In this document: positions 20,590 to 31,703 of the stretch, one piece after another
How positions within the stretch are numbered: the first letter of the stretch is position 1
How the letters are laid out: each line of letters opens with the position of its first letter
Assembly (NCBI GenBank): GCA_009733575.1
Contig: ML769632.1
Span: 1-64,000, forward strand
Reading direction: 5' to 3'
Source: Gymnopus androsaceus JB14
Lineage: Eukaryota; Basidiomycota; Agaricomycetes; Agaricales; Omphalotaceae
Length of the DNA stretch: 64,000 bases
The notes under the pieces: generated by a model
Told to the model about the DNA's origin: nothing
Databases searched by the model: none
Seen by the model: the letters and a program-made list of their open reading frames with translations, nothing else
Made by a program: the position numbers and the translations under genes

Positions 20590-23038
20590 ATGTACGTATA
20601 CGTCGGAAAGCTAGACTGGTTTGACTACGCTAAGAACGAGTGTATCACCGTCGTCACTCCTGCCGGCTTTACGCTCCAGGAGCCTGTGTGCGTCTACTGG
20701 CAATGGACGGTCGACGGATCTGGCCACGAGAAAGCAAATGTAGTGCAGGAGGGCGCTTTCAAAAGCGTGGTCAAGACGGCTAGCGAGTACCGCATAGGCT
20801 TCCAGTTCGACTACTACTCCTTCGAAGGCAGTGTTTCAGGAAATTTCGGCACACTCTCCCTCATTATGTCGAACCCACAGGGCGATACCGCCCCTATATC
20901 ATTGTCATTAAAGTACTCCGACTCCATGCGCGCCCCATCAGCCTTGGTCTTCACTGGTAAACTTAACTGGTTCGAGTACGCGACAAACGAGATGGTGACA
21001 CTCATCATTCCCGATACCGTGCGCGACAACGAGCCAGTAGTGCTCAGCTATCAGTGGACTAAGGACAATGCCGGTATTTCCAACAACAATTACACAGTCA
21101 GGAGCAAGCTGCAGGCTGTCAGTACTCAATCAAACGGAAACTTCTGCGCACAGTTTGATGACGGCCACTACACCTTCACGTTGCATAAGACCGACGAACG
21201 CCACATGCTGAGCATGACCAATCCATTCGGAGACCGCGACCAAAGAGAGTCGTATTACCTGACGCAGACAGATTTCCTTGATGCAAAGAAGGTAAATATA
21301 TTTCTGGTTATCGACCCGCTTGCTCATCTATCTTACCTTTGGCCACGTTTGCAACTGATTTCCCTTTAAGACTGCTCGAATATCGCTAGGTATGATGATC
21401 ATCAGAGTCTTTCAAACCTCATACATCACGCTCAACTTCAAACTTTAGAGAGCTCGACTCAATATAGCACACCGGCCACTTCTCAAATCTCCACTAGGTC
21501 TGATCCGAGCTCGCTAAGTGCAAGCATATTGCTCAAAGGTTAGGACCATTCTTCTTTCCATGCAATGAAAGTGTCATGTATTCCACATTAGGCCTAACCA
21601 CGCACCTCCTGTCATTGGAAACTGTCGCGGATCTCCATCAGGCAATTCTCGGGTTGGCTGAGGAGAATCCGAATGGGCTCAGTCAGGAAACATTGGTGGA
21701 AGAAGTTATGGAGTATCTACAGGCTGTAAGTTCTATTGCAATACCATTCAATCGAGATTCACTTTGGTATTACAGGAGTTGGATGCTATCGTACGCAGCG
21801 AATACAACAACCGACATACTATTTTTGCTACTCCAGGAGTGTATTATAAGAAATGCTTGCGGACTCTTCGCCAATTATCAGTGTCGTATAAGATCCTTCC
21901 AAGGTCTTTGGTTATTCACAATATTAACCAGGAAGACCGATATCCAGTTGTAGGTGGTGGATTTGCTGTGAGTGGCTTATATTACAACAGAAATGCATAG
22001 ATTCCTTAATTAATTGGTATGGAAGGACATCTACCGTGGAAACATGGGAGAACGACGCGTCTGTCTCAAGGTTCTTCGACTTGTTATAGAAGAGAATAAA
22101 GACACTCGTGACAAGATTCGAAAGGTGAGTTTTCTAGTCACTTGCGGCGCTTCCAGTACCTTGTGACAGCGTAACCAGGAATTCTGCAAAGAAGCCCTCA
22201 TATGGAGGCAGCTCAAACATCCGAATATTCTTCCATTATTGGGTGTCAATGCAGAGCTGTTCTCCCCTTCATTCTGTCTCATTTCACCTTGGATGGAGAA
22301 CAAGAACATCATTACATACCTGAAAAACAATCCAGGTCACAATCGACATAACGTTGTAAGTGCACATCATGGGATTTCGAGAGTTTAGTCTCACCAATGG
22401 GCGACTTAGTTGTCTGAGGTTGCATCAGGCTTGTATTATCTACACTCAAGGGATCCACCGATTTTACATGGAGACATTCGAGGTGTAGGTTCAACAATAT
22501 CTACAGAGCTTTGACTGCTGCTGATGCACTCAACTATTGCAGGCAAACATCCTTGTCACCGATGACCTTCATTGCTGTCTTGCAGATTTTGGATTGAGTC
22601 TAATCATATCTGATTCCCGAACATTGTCCAATGCCAGCACAAGCGGCATGACAAAGGGTACAATCCGTTGGATGGCGCCAGAGCTCATAATTCCCGCCAG
22701 ACGAGCCCCGAATGACACCTCAAGAGATGTTTATGCTTTTGGGTGCACAGTTCTCGAAGTAACACACTTTCTCTAATTATAAAGATCCACGAAATACTAA
22801 TACCTGGAACAAAATTTAGATATTAACACTGCAGTTACCATTTCATGATAAGACGACAGACCCAGTGGTACTTTTTAGCTTAATGATGGGTGAACGACCG
22901 GCTCGTCCTCAGAACGTTTGGTATCCGGATGCCATCTGGGATCTTACAACTCAATGCTGGACACAGGAAGCTTCAGCTCGTCCAAATGCTCAAGAAATTT
23001 TTGATCAAGAAATTTTTGAATTTTTCAAGCCACCCTGA
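20590..23038 (+). CDS. Protein kinase (TKL-like) with a tandem uncharacterised beta-type N-terminal domain, 9 exons
   Basis: Exons: 20590-21291, 21406-21538, 21592-21725, 21776-21967, 22026-22124, 22179-22355, 22410-22484, 22543-22758 and 22820-23038. They sum to 1947 nt, giving 648 residues. Residues 1-234 are two copies of an unrecognised domain, each opening GKL(D/N)WF(D/E)YA(K/T)NE and containing EPV...WT(V/K)D, with alternating hydrophobic strands. I do not recognise the family. Residues 235-385 are a linker and a helical segment. The kinase domain (about 375-640) has GGGFADIYRG, Lys402, Glu425, HGDIRGANILV (Asp501), ADFGLS (Asp519), WMAPELI and a C-terminal lobe ending near CWTQEASARPNAQEI. 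All catalytic residues are present. A 15-bp direct duplication adds five residues at the C-terminus compared with the paralogue at 15995. The first intron (114 nt) is longer than the others and its 3' site is the least certain. Confidence 0.82.
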
Positions 23039-23435
23039 CTAGTTTGTAGTCCAACACTCTTCTCACTTGACAGCGCGCTAATTTGAACCTGAAAGTCCCT
23101 ACCACAGACTGACCCATGTCAGTGGTGTAAGTGGGAGTACGGGACGTACAAGAGACTCTGCTAGAGCCAATCCACCAGGACAGCGATATCAATAGAAGCA
23201 CGAAGCAGAGAAATTGCTACGAATCGTAGGAATGCCACATCCTAAGGACACCAAGCCAGTTAGCTGAGTCATTTTAGGATATTACTGGTAGACCAAGAGC
23301 TTGGAGTTCCTTCGAGAGGATTATTATTTTATGTATGCATATAATACAAGATGATATCTATATCTATAGTAAATAAAGTAGCAGAGTATCCGAATAAGCA
23401 ATAAGTAGTGTAGGATGCTTAATCACAGACGTCTT
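23039..23435. other. Intergenic between the convergent kinase and helicase genes
   Basis: No supported gene. Contains the same AT-rich block as 18860-19228. Confidence 0.55.
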
Positions 23436-25818
23436 TTACCGCAGCCCAAACCCTGCTCTTTCACGACCACCTCCGAATCCCCCCGTTCTCTTTTCAATCC
23501 CATCATTCTTCTGTCCTCCTCTGTAACTATAAGCCCCACTCTTCGGGCCTCCTCCGTACCCCCCACTCCTCTCACTCCCTCCGTACCCCGCATTTCTCTC
23601 ACTCCCTCCGTACCCCCATTCCTCTGACTTCCTCCGTACCCACTTCTCTCACGCCCTCCGTAACCCCCACTCCTCTGACCTCCTCCGTACCCTCCGCTCT
23701 TCTCATAACCTCTTCCGTACCCCTGTTCGCCGTCATCACGAGCGGATGCTCCCGCACTCCGTTCGTCTCCATCATTGTTGACTGACCAGCTCTTTCCGGA
23801 AGTTCGAGCCGACCAACCACCACGGGTCTCTGTATCGCCTTGCACATTGGCTCGGGATCTCCTTTCCTCCTTCTTCTGGATGCTCCCCCTCCCCATCCAA
23901 TGAGATTTGGGGTTATAATCCGGCTCGTATGAGCGCTCCCTTCGTGGCTTTCCGTAACTAGACCCGGTACGATTGTCGGACATTCCAAGTTTCAGGAGGA
24001 ACTGCTCGCTGACGTAGGGAGGCGTCGCCAGCCCGCAGGCTTTCACGGCCCAATCTTTACATCCCTCGAGGATGATGGGTTTTTGGACGCGGAGTTCAGG
24101 GGATTTAGCGAAGTAGTAACCCAAGAGAGACATAAAGGTTTCACGGATTGCTTCCTCGTCAAACCGATTCATAAGGTTAGCCGGGGCTATCTCGAATTCA
24201 TCTAGCCTGGGTACCATTGGTTTGCGCAGATCCTTCCTGGCGTCCGCCTCTTTTGCAAGTTCCTCGAGCTGAAGCTTGATCTCTGCCGAGGTAACAGGCT
24301 TGATGGGTACTTCTGTCAACTGCCATGTGATGAACCCGATTTCCCAAGGAAGAAGAACAAGATCTCCACGACCGACAACTCCACCAGTCCGCCCAGTTCG
24401 CCAACACGATGGATGTACTGGTCTGTGGATCCTGGGATACCCACTTGAATAACACGCGTAACACCCGGATAGTCGACACCACGGGCGGACACATCAGAGG
24501 TAACCAGTACGGAACCAGGAGACTTGTCCTTCCTAAACCGATCAGACGCGTTCGTGCGCGAGTCCATAGTCCGCTTCGAGTGGATTTCATGGATGTTCGT
24601 GGCTACCGGGAGCACATGACGCGACAGCTCACGCAAAACCGTCGCGTAAAGCTGCGTCATTTTCGTCGTAGGCAAGAATAGCATAACCTTGGAACGACCA
24701 GGGTTCGTAAGCTGGTCATGAGCGATTAACCGAAGGATGTGGGGAATCTGCGAGGAGGCATTGGGAAGGATGGTATGGTACTGGGGAACATGCGCATGGA
24801 CAGGTGATTCGTCGGACTTGACACAGTCGATGTACTTGTATTCTTTAGCGAGGGTAGCCTGAGCAACCTGACGAATGACAGGAGACACAGTGGCCGAGAA
24901 GAGCAATGTTTGGCGCTGCGGCGAAGGCTTAAGCACTTTTTGGATAGCAGCTATATCATCGCGGAAACCCATTTCCAACATGGTGTCAGCCTCGTCCAGA
25001 ATGAACTATACAAACAATGTAAGCTCGGAAAAATCAGAAAAACATAGATACGTACAGTTGACGTTGTTGTAATGCCCTTGAGAACCTCGGGCTCTGATTC
25101 TAGTAAATCTCTAAGCCGACCAGTAGTTGCGACGACTAATATCCCGAGTGCCCTTCATCCAGTCCCGCATCTGGAGCCGTTTGCTGGTACCGCCGGTGAA
25201 CAAGCGAACCTCCATCTTATGATGATGCAAAAGACGAACGGCTTCGTTGGCAATCTGTGTCGCAAGTTCTCTCGTGGGGCTGATAATTAGCGCACCAACA
25301 GTCTCCCTTGCAAACTTGTCCCTCGCCCTCATTTCCAGGGCAGAGTTGTTATTTAACCCGGCATCAATTAAAGCTTTTTTACCAGCGTTTTCAATAGCTT
25401 TGGCACGGGCTTCGATAGCGGGAACCAGGAATGTGAGAGTTTTTCCGGTACCCGTTTTAGCGCGAACAAGGAGATCTCGAACGTTAGGGGATTCCGGGTT
25501 GTGCGGTTGAGATATGGCAGGAAGAAGGGACAGAACTTCCTCCTGTACCGAGGTCATTGTCTCGAGCTTTAGCGGCTGCCCAACAATCGCTTTGAAGGTG
25601 TTTTCCGAAACCACGCCTTGTAAAGTATCGAAACGACGGAGGGGAGTCTCAGCAGCGGTATCAGAGGCAGGATTTATGGCTGCTGCCGTAGACTGGAATC
25701 GGTAGAGTCCTAAGCAAGAAAAATCAATACTAATGTACTTTTTAAGTGACAATAACGTACCAGCTGCCCTTATAGTGGACGAGGCCTTAAAGGCTCTCGT
25801 CAGTAGCGACGACGACAT
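23436..25818 (-). CDS. Mitochondrial-type DEAD-box RNA helicase (Mss116-like), with three apparent frameshifts
   Basis: Exons (minus strand) 25818-25761, 25709 to a splice site near 25056, then the remainder. The N-terminus (MSSSLLTRAFKASSTIRAAG...) is Arg/Ser-rich and acid-free, as in a mitochondrial targeting peptide. Motifs: Q-motif region (TSVQEEVLSLL), Walker A AKTGTGKT, PTRELA, GGTS, ILDEAD, FSAT, the TSDVSARGVDYPGV block and YIHRVG. A glycine/arginine-rich tail ends the protein. Family members are ATP-dependent RNA chaperones for intron splicing and translation in mitochondria. The frame breaks near 25140 (two bases missing in a T run), near 24408 (one base missing within the HRVGRTGR motif) and near 23626 (one G missing from a G run in the glycine-rich tail). 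Conserved sequence resumes in another frame each time. Two of the three are in homopolymers, favouring sequencing error. Confidence 0.85.
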
Positions 25819-26211
25819 GTTGAGCAAAAAATTGCTCCCCAAACGAATCCCTGTGCAGAGTCGAAGGAAGGAAAGAAGTGAAAGAAGAAAGAATGCAAAA
25901 AAAAATGGGCGCTTGCAGCAATAAGCATGTGTCACGGTCCGGACAAGCGCTCGTACGCGTCGCGCGTCGCTTCTGAGTCAAAGTTCAAGACGAGTACTGT
26001 ACTTGTTAAGCACACAATGAATCGACACCGTAAGAATGAGAGATTCTGATGCATGTTGGTCTCAGTTACGGAGAGTCGACGCCGGAACGCAGAACTCATT
26101 TTCCGAGCTCAACATTGAAGGCAAAAATCATGAATCAATTGTCTGATATTCATATTCATCCAGGTTCCACAAATATGGTACAGTAAGTAGTACAGGTCGC
26201 TATCCTACCGC
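25819..26211. other. Intergenic; shared upstream/downstream region of helicase and bZIP genes
   Basis: No supported gene. It contains the TGAGTCA site listed separately and the helicase promoter. Confidence 0.5.
25974..25980. promoter_or_regulatory. Perfect Gcn4/AP-1-type site TGAGTCA upstream of the helicase
   Basis: The palindromic heptamer bound by Gcn4-type bZIP proteins lies 156 bp upstream of the helicase ATG, next to a gene that itself encodes a Gcn4-like bZIP. A 7-mer occurs by chance roughly every 8 kb counting both strands, so this is suggestive only. Confidence 0.3.
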
Positions 26212-27168
26212 TCATGCCAGTAAGCGCTCGGTATGGTTCCAATAAATAACTAATAAATAGGTAGCAGAGTATAAATGCAATGCTATGATGAAAATTTCAA
26301 CAAAAACAATATAATATGCGTACAGGAAAGAAAGGAAATAGACTGAGGTTTTTATCTCAGTATTTGGTTCGCTCGACACCACAAGCTTAATTTTCAGCTC
26401 CGAAATAATCAGGGGCACTTGGTTAAGGCTTTTAAGCGTCTCACAAAGTGTCCAAGCCCTAGTGCGCCACAGCAGAACCTCTTGTTGTAGCCTGTCCACG
26501 TTAGCCTGCAGCTGTTCCGTGTGCTGAAGTCTGCGTCTTCGACTGCGACGAGCAGCTTTCGTGTTCCGCCGCCTCCTCCACTCTGCCCTCTCCGACTCCG
26601 TAGCATTCGGAGGGAGAGGCTCGTCGTCTGAGCTTTCAGCGTCATCCGGAAGGGCTAGAAAACGTTGGCCTGGGGATCTACGCGTTCTAAGAGGAGGGAG
26701 AGGAACGTCTGGGCTGAGAGGGGAGTTGGGAGAGCTGTTTCTCCGCCTATGACTAGAACCAACGTTGGCCGAAGAGGAAGAGGATGAGGAGGTGGAGGCG
26801 TGAGGCATATGTGTACGAGAAGTGGGATAAGGATGATGTGAACTGGGGAGAGACTCCAAAACGAATGAGTTCTGGGAATCGGGTTGAGGATTGCGAAAGT
26901 ATGAACTCTGAGGACCAGATCGAGGCTCACGACTGTAAGAGCTCTGAGAATCGGGCTCGCAAATGCTAAAGCTCTGAGAATCGGACTCGTGAATGTATGA
27001 GCTCTGAGGATCGAGTTGAGGCTCGGCAAGGTATGGGCTCTGACGATTAGGCATGGGGATCCTAGCAGAGTGCATATAAACTGTCTGAGGATCGTAGGAT
27101 GAGCCTGACGCGACGTGAGCGTCTTGCAAATCTGCAGGATCGAAGTATGAATACATATTGTTATCCAT
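26212..27168 (-). CDS. Gcn4-like bZIP transcription factor
   Basis: A single exon of 318 codons. The bZIP basic region is ERAEWRRRRNTKAARRSRRRR near residues 195-215, containing the RNTxAARRSR signature of the Gcn4/CPC1 group, followed by a leucine-zipper-like coiled coil (LQHTEQLQANVDRLQQEVL). Residues 40-115 hold an imperfect repeat of about 10 residues (DSQSSYxxEP), then a Ser/Pro-rich stretch that could serve as an activation region. Gcn4-type factors activate amino-acid biosynthesis genes upon starvation. After the zipper the frame continues for about 60 residues with a strongly hydrophobic, AT-rich-encoded stretch (VYFLSFLYAYYIVFVEIFIIALHLY). This could be a transmembrane segment or 3' sequence exposed by an unrecognised intron. 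An overlapping upstream ORF probably controls translation. Confidence 0.82.
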   Translation of the reverse strand: MDNNMYSYFDPADLQDAHVASGSSYDPQTVYMHSARIPMPNRQSPYLAEPQLDPQSSYIHESDSQSFSICEPDSQSSYSREPRSGPQSSYFRNPQPDSQNSFVLESLPSSHHPYPTSRTHMPHASTSSSSSSSANVGSSHRRRNSSPNSPLSPDVPLPPLRTRRSPGQRFLALPDDAESSDDEPLPPNATESERAEWRRRRNTKAARRSRRRRLQHTEQLQANVDRLQQEVLLWRTRAWTLCETLKSLNQVPLIISELKIKLVVSSEPNTEIKTSVYFLSFLYAYYIVFVEIFIIALHLYSATYLLVIYWNHTERLLA

Positions 27169-27274
27169 GAGGGATGGTAATGCGGTTGGATGGATCGCTC
27201 GGAGAGGAATGATGCAGATACTCCGAGGAAGCGAGTAGCGTTCGGTAAGGCGGATGAGTGAGGATGAGTCTCAT
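27161..27274 (-). promoter_or_regulatory. Upstream ORF overlapping the bZIP start codon (37 codons)
   Basis: An ATG at 27274 lies 106 nt upstream of the bZIP ATG and opens a frame of 37 codons. Its TAA (27161-27163) falls inside codons 2-3 of the bZIP coding sequence, in a different frame. A ribosome translating it must therefore bypass the bZIP start. This resembles the inhibitory, overlapping uORF2 of mammalian ATF4 and the uORF control of GCN4/cpc-1. A TATA-like TATAAAG sits just upstream (27287-27293), so the uATG would lie very close to the transcription start if that box is used, which could also place it upstream of the transcript. Confidence 0.55.
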
Positions 27275-27286
27275 TGAAAATTTGCT

Positions 27287-27293
27287 CTTTATA
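27287..27293 (-). promoter_or_regulatory. TATA-like box (TATAAAG) of the bZIP gene
   Basis: Minus-strand TATAAAG about 120 nt upstream of the bZIP ATG. Further upstream are TGACGT/TGACTC-like motifs (27372-27400) that bZIP factors could bind, allowing autoregulation. Motif evidence only. Confidence 0.35.
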
Positions 27294-27400
27294 GCAGCAC
27301 AGAATAAGCACAGAATAAGCATTGGCGGTGAGTGCGCTTGAAATCACTGCCACGTCGTAGACATAAGGCTGTGACTCGGGGAGCGTGCGAACAATGACGT

Positions 27401-30068
27401 TGACGTTCCCTTGAAGGGTCGAGCTATGTCGATCGCGACGCGTTCTCTGCTCGCAGAGATATAGCGGTTAGTGTACTGTACTGAATAGTGGAATCAGACC
27501 GTTAGCCTTTTTTGGAAGTCAAATGTCGCTTGTGAAATCGGCAAAAATTTGAACCCTACGGTTAAACGCAAATATACAGGCTGAATTCTGTTCGATAATG
27601 CATTGCACATACGCGGTGGGCGTCGTGGACATAAGTACCTAACAAACATTCCAGATGATAAGTTATTGTTATTTCGATGTAAAAGGAATGTCCGAACCAC
27701 CAGTGGAAGTAGCTTGTCAGTGAAGACACGTCATACTCAGTCTATCCGAAATAATCCCTTCGCGTCGCAAGCCTCCATTCGACAGCGTGCCCTAGCCTGG
27801 TGCCAAGTGTGTCCTTCAACCTCTATTCGACATCGTCCCCTTTCACCAACTGTTGCAGCTCCATCCCTTCGCTTCGCAAACTTCAGCTCTAATTTTAGTT
27901 TTCTGGACGCACCGCCGTATTGAACCTCGAGCTCGGCAAAGATATTTTGGACGGAATACTATCCACTCACCTTCCAACTTCAAATAATGTCACTGTTAGT
28001 TAGAAGTTGGGTCAATGAACAACCTGGCATGTCTATCCGTCACGCATTAGGATGAATTGAACGTGAATGGTGAGCTGAATCATTAGTCGAGTGAAGAGCG
28101 GGATTAGCGAATTACAATTTCGAAGCCCCAGCATGTAGAAAGCAAACCTGAGCACAGACCCGCCCTGACATCGGTCAACAGACTGGCGGAGATCACCGTG
28201 CGAGTTCCCGACTTTTTTTGCAGTGCTTGTACATGTCGACTCGCCAAAAAGAAGGTATTAAGCGCGCATGCACCGCCCAAACGCAAGTCTATCTGGAATC
28301 TGAACAGCCATGAATCTTGGTGGGCCTGTGTACGGACCCAGGTTCATAGAAAATTGAAAACATATGAAAGGAGGACATGCAGTGGACGACGTGCTCGGAT
28401 CCCGATGCCAGTGAATCTGCGAGGTGATGGCTCAGGAGTCTGAGCATTGTATGCAAATACATAGGATTGTTGTACCTGTGCGGAGACATTGGCGTTGATA
28501 ATTCGAATTGAATTCGGACATCCATGTTGAATGTACACTGGCGATTAAGCATTCGACACGACGTTAATGCAATTCGAGGAGAACAGTATTGTTAATTCAG
28601 CGAGATTCCATGAGACTCAAGCTTTGATACTCACAACAAAGTGCAGTATTTGTATCTTTAGAACCTAATAGAATCGAAAATTCACGCAATTCGAGAAGAC
28701 CGTGCAATATTGTTGGTCTTCGGAAGCTCCCTGAAAAGCGGAGTGTCTGTAGAGAGGCGCACTGCAAGATATCAGGACGGATGTCCAAGAAATCCGAATA
28801 CTTGAGGCTGTTCGCAGATCTTGCTTGCTGAAATGTTGAATTCTTCGGTCCCGCTTTTGAGGCTGTCCAGAGGCGGTTCATCCGTTATAATATGCACGGT
28901 TATAAGGGCTTCCATTGTCCTTCACAACGCTGCTGGACCTGTCAGATATCCGGTGAGTTTGCCTTTAGACCTCGTTATTTGAAGTAATTCCCTAGGTCGC
29001 GGACTCTCGCTTGCTATTACAGTGTTAAATAATTCCTACCATCATGATTTTAAAAGCCGCTGGAAGATCACCAAGATTGGCCTCCTACGGCAGCTGGCAT
29101 GTTCGAGTTGGTCACTTGGTGGTGCTGAGGAAGAAATGTGACGTGTGAACACCGCGCCGCTAGCGCTTGACTTGGTATTCCACGGCCAGCGACGAGAACG
29201 ATGACTTCCGAGACTGAAACACCTAAAATTAGAAATCATAAAGGACTAGAGATTCGGTGCGTTTCCATCTATCGAAAATTGTGTTGTTTTCTGACTTTGT
29301 TCAATTAGAATCGAGCTACAACTGGATCTTTTACTACTAAACTTGACCTCATCATCACGCGTCTGAAATCCCTGCCTGCGAGACTACTTTTTTGGCTGGA
29401 TTTATTCTGCTTTCACCATCTCTCAACTACTCCTGTGCTGGATAGAAGATATTTCCTCATTACGGCAATACTTGGATCTATTTCTCAGACCTACTGCGTA
29501 TTCATCATGCTGTATGGACTTCAAGGCGCGATTAAGACCTTTCTGAGCCCTTCCTAGCCTCTAAGGAGACGACCTTTCTGCTCGCCCGACGTCAAGCTTG
29601 CTGCCCTATGTATGATTCTTCCTTCAATTGTGGATAAAAACCCTTTCAGATTGCTTTCAGACAATGTATGTGCTACAATACCACAGAATACCTCTCTATT
29701 AGTGAAAGTACCCCAAGTCCCCATTGTCTCTGGCTTCGCTTCATCTTTCGAACACCTTTCCTTATCGAGATACCTCTTTCAAAAATGGAGCATCCGGACT
29801 CTCTCTTCCTTCCGCAACGCCATCCTTTGTAAACGAAAATACATACTACAGGCACTACGACCGCCAATTCGACCGCCATATACGGGATAGCTCTCTATAG
29901 ATCTCGGGAACGTTGGTTCCAATTGCCACACGAAGGATCTTTTATCTTGTCATCACATCACATCTGACTTATCCTTGTTCAATATTCAATTGGCAGACAA
30001 GTTCTGCCTTATCGCAATCATACTACTCATGATGGACGACGTATAATTTTCGTCATGGCGGTAAACGG
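27401..30068. other. Long intergenic stretch, no supported gene
   Basis: I found no convincing coding sequence in 2.7 kb. A minus-strand open frame at 28597-28881 contains leucine-rich phrases (CASLQTLRFSG, LLELREFSIL) that faintly recall F-box/LRR proteins, but it has no F-box and no clear extension. The others are short and motif-free. Confidence 0.4.
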
Positions 30069-30076
30069 TATATATA
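30069..30076 (+). promoter_or_regulatory. TATA box of the intact membrane-protein gene
   Basis: TATATAAT lies 57-64 bp upstream of the ATG at 30133, a usual spacing. The decayed copies of this gene further right do not carry this upstream sequence. Confidence 0.45.
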
Positions 30077-30132
30077 ATATGCTCCAATGCTACTGAAAAT
30101 TATCCCTTTGAAACTTTGATCAATACTCTGTT

Positions 30133-31703
30133 ATGGACGTAGAAAAACTCGTACAACGCAAAGACGACCCGAATGTTCACTCCCCGGACAGTCCGCCAAC
30201 CGTCAGCGGAAACCACTGGAAGAATCGCAGGCTTTTTGCAGCGAGAGTTTGTGTAGTTTTCATCGCTGTTATGTATTTCACTTGGATTGCTGCTCGGCAC
30301 GGACTTGTGAATATTAAAAAGATAACAGCGGTACGGCTTCAATTTGAATCTAAAGATCAATTTTGACGAGTCTTCCAGCCTGTTACTTCAAACCTCCGAC
30401 CGTTACCTCTTGTACCGTTTGCAGAATCAGACTCATCCATCTGGTCCTGTAGACCACATTCTGCAATTGACGGAGCCTCTGGCTCGGTTAGCACGCAGCT
30501 CTTCCAGCTACCCACTGATTCCAATGGCCTTTTCCTCACTTCTGAAGGGGCTTCGGTCAACGGTAATATCAAAGTGGAAGTAGCTGATGAGCCTGCGTGT
30601 CGGGGCTCCGGGAACATGCTCTTTGTCAATGTCTCCACTTACCACAACAGCGGCGCTCCGTTAAACAGCGAATTTGCACCCCGAATCTGCGGAATGAACT
30701 CTCCGGTAGACGGATTTTATGGGGTCGGGGTGTTCGATGTAAGTCATTCGTTCTGTTGTTATTTCCAATTACCCACTTCAAAATCATAGGCGGTCTCGCC
30801 ATACGATGCTGAGCATAAAGTCTCGGAAACACAAACAAATATTACAATCACCCTTCCTCGTACAGTGAATGGTGACCCGCTTGTCATCAGCAACTTTATC
30901 GTCAGTATGGGCGCGTTCTCTCAACAAATCGGTAATCTTTCGTCCGTACACTTCGAGTCCATTTATCTGAGTAGCAAGACTGTCCAAGTGGAGGCGAGTA
31001 CTATTTACTTCTGTGGTATTTCTTGTTCTAACTTCTGAATCCATAGGCCCTTTCTGCAGATCATGCAGTCATACGAACCAATGAGAGCCCTATCGAGGGT
31101 GAATTTGAGGTGACGGATACACTCGAGCTTGACACTGCTAATGCCCCAATACGGGTTGGCGTCAAGATGGTTAACGACAGAGGAATTTTCACGCGATTGA
31201 AAATGACAACCTCAAACAGGTCAGTATTTCATGAACGGCTATATTCACTCGATTCCTGACATATTCTACTTAGTCCTATCACTGCTGATCTCGAATTAAC
31301 TGGATTCAAAGATTACAACGAATTTGCCAGTGGGAGGTTCTCTATCGAGGCCAGGTCGACCAATGCCCAGGTCGTAATCCGACATCTCTCCGCTTCCGTT
31401 GGGTCTACCGTCATGCTCAAGGCTGAGACGACAAATGCACCTATGGATGTGCAGATGCATCCAACCTATGAAGGGTCGTTTGCGCTCAAAACTACCAACG
31501 CCAAACACAATGTCGACTGTTTGAGTTGTAAAGATACCAATGACCCAGAGGGCCATGGCCGAAGTCGAAAGATAACGTTGAAGCAGATTCAGGGAGGGCA
31601 ACTCGCGTCGGGGTACGTATATTGGGGAGAAGGATACGATGGGAGGCACAGAGGGGAGATTAGAATGGAGACGACAAACAAGGACATGTCGCTGACTGTG
31701 TAG
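30133..31703 (+). CDS. Single-pass membrane protein with repeated 'SNAPI'-like beta motifs (intact copy 1)
   Basis: Exons 30133-30330, 30379-30738, 30790-30993, 31047-31219 and 31274-31703 sum to 1365 nt, giving 454 residues. A cytosolic head (about 35 residues, charged) precedes one transmembrane segment (ARVCVVFIAVMYFTWIAA, about 40-57), so a type II topology is likely. The rest is a beta-rich domain built on repeats with the signature (T/S)NxPI or TTNAPM (RTNESPIEG, DTANAPIRV, TTSNSPITA, STNAQVVI, TTNAPMDV, TTNKD). This recalls DUF4097/DUF7330-type proteins common in Agaricomycetes, whose function is unknown to me. The third intron (30994-31046) begins GC rather than GT (GAG|GCGAGT) and the frame requires it, so it is a GC-AG intron. 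This is the only complete copy; three decayed relatives lie at 57.4, 61.7 and 63.8 kb. Confidence 0.8.

Noticed and set aside
28597..28881. Possible F-box/LRR gene fragment
   Set aside because: Only two leucine-rich phrases, no F-box and no continuation in neighbouring frames; too weak to call.
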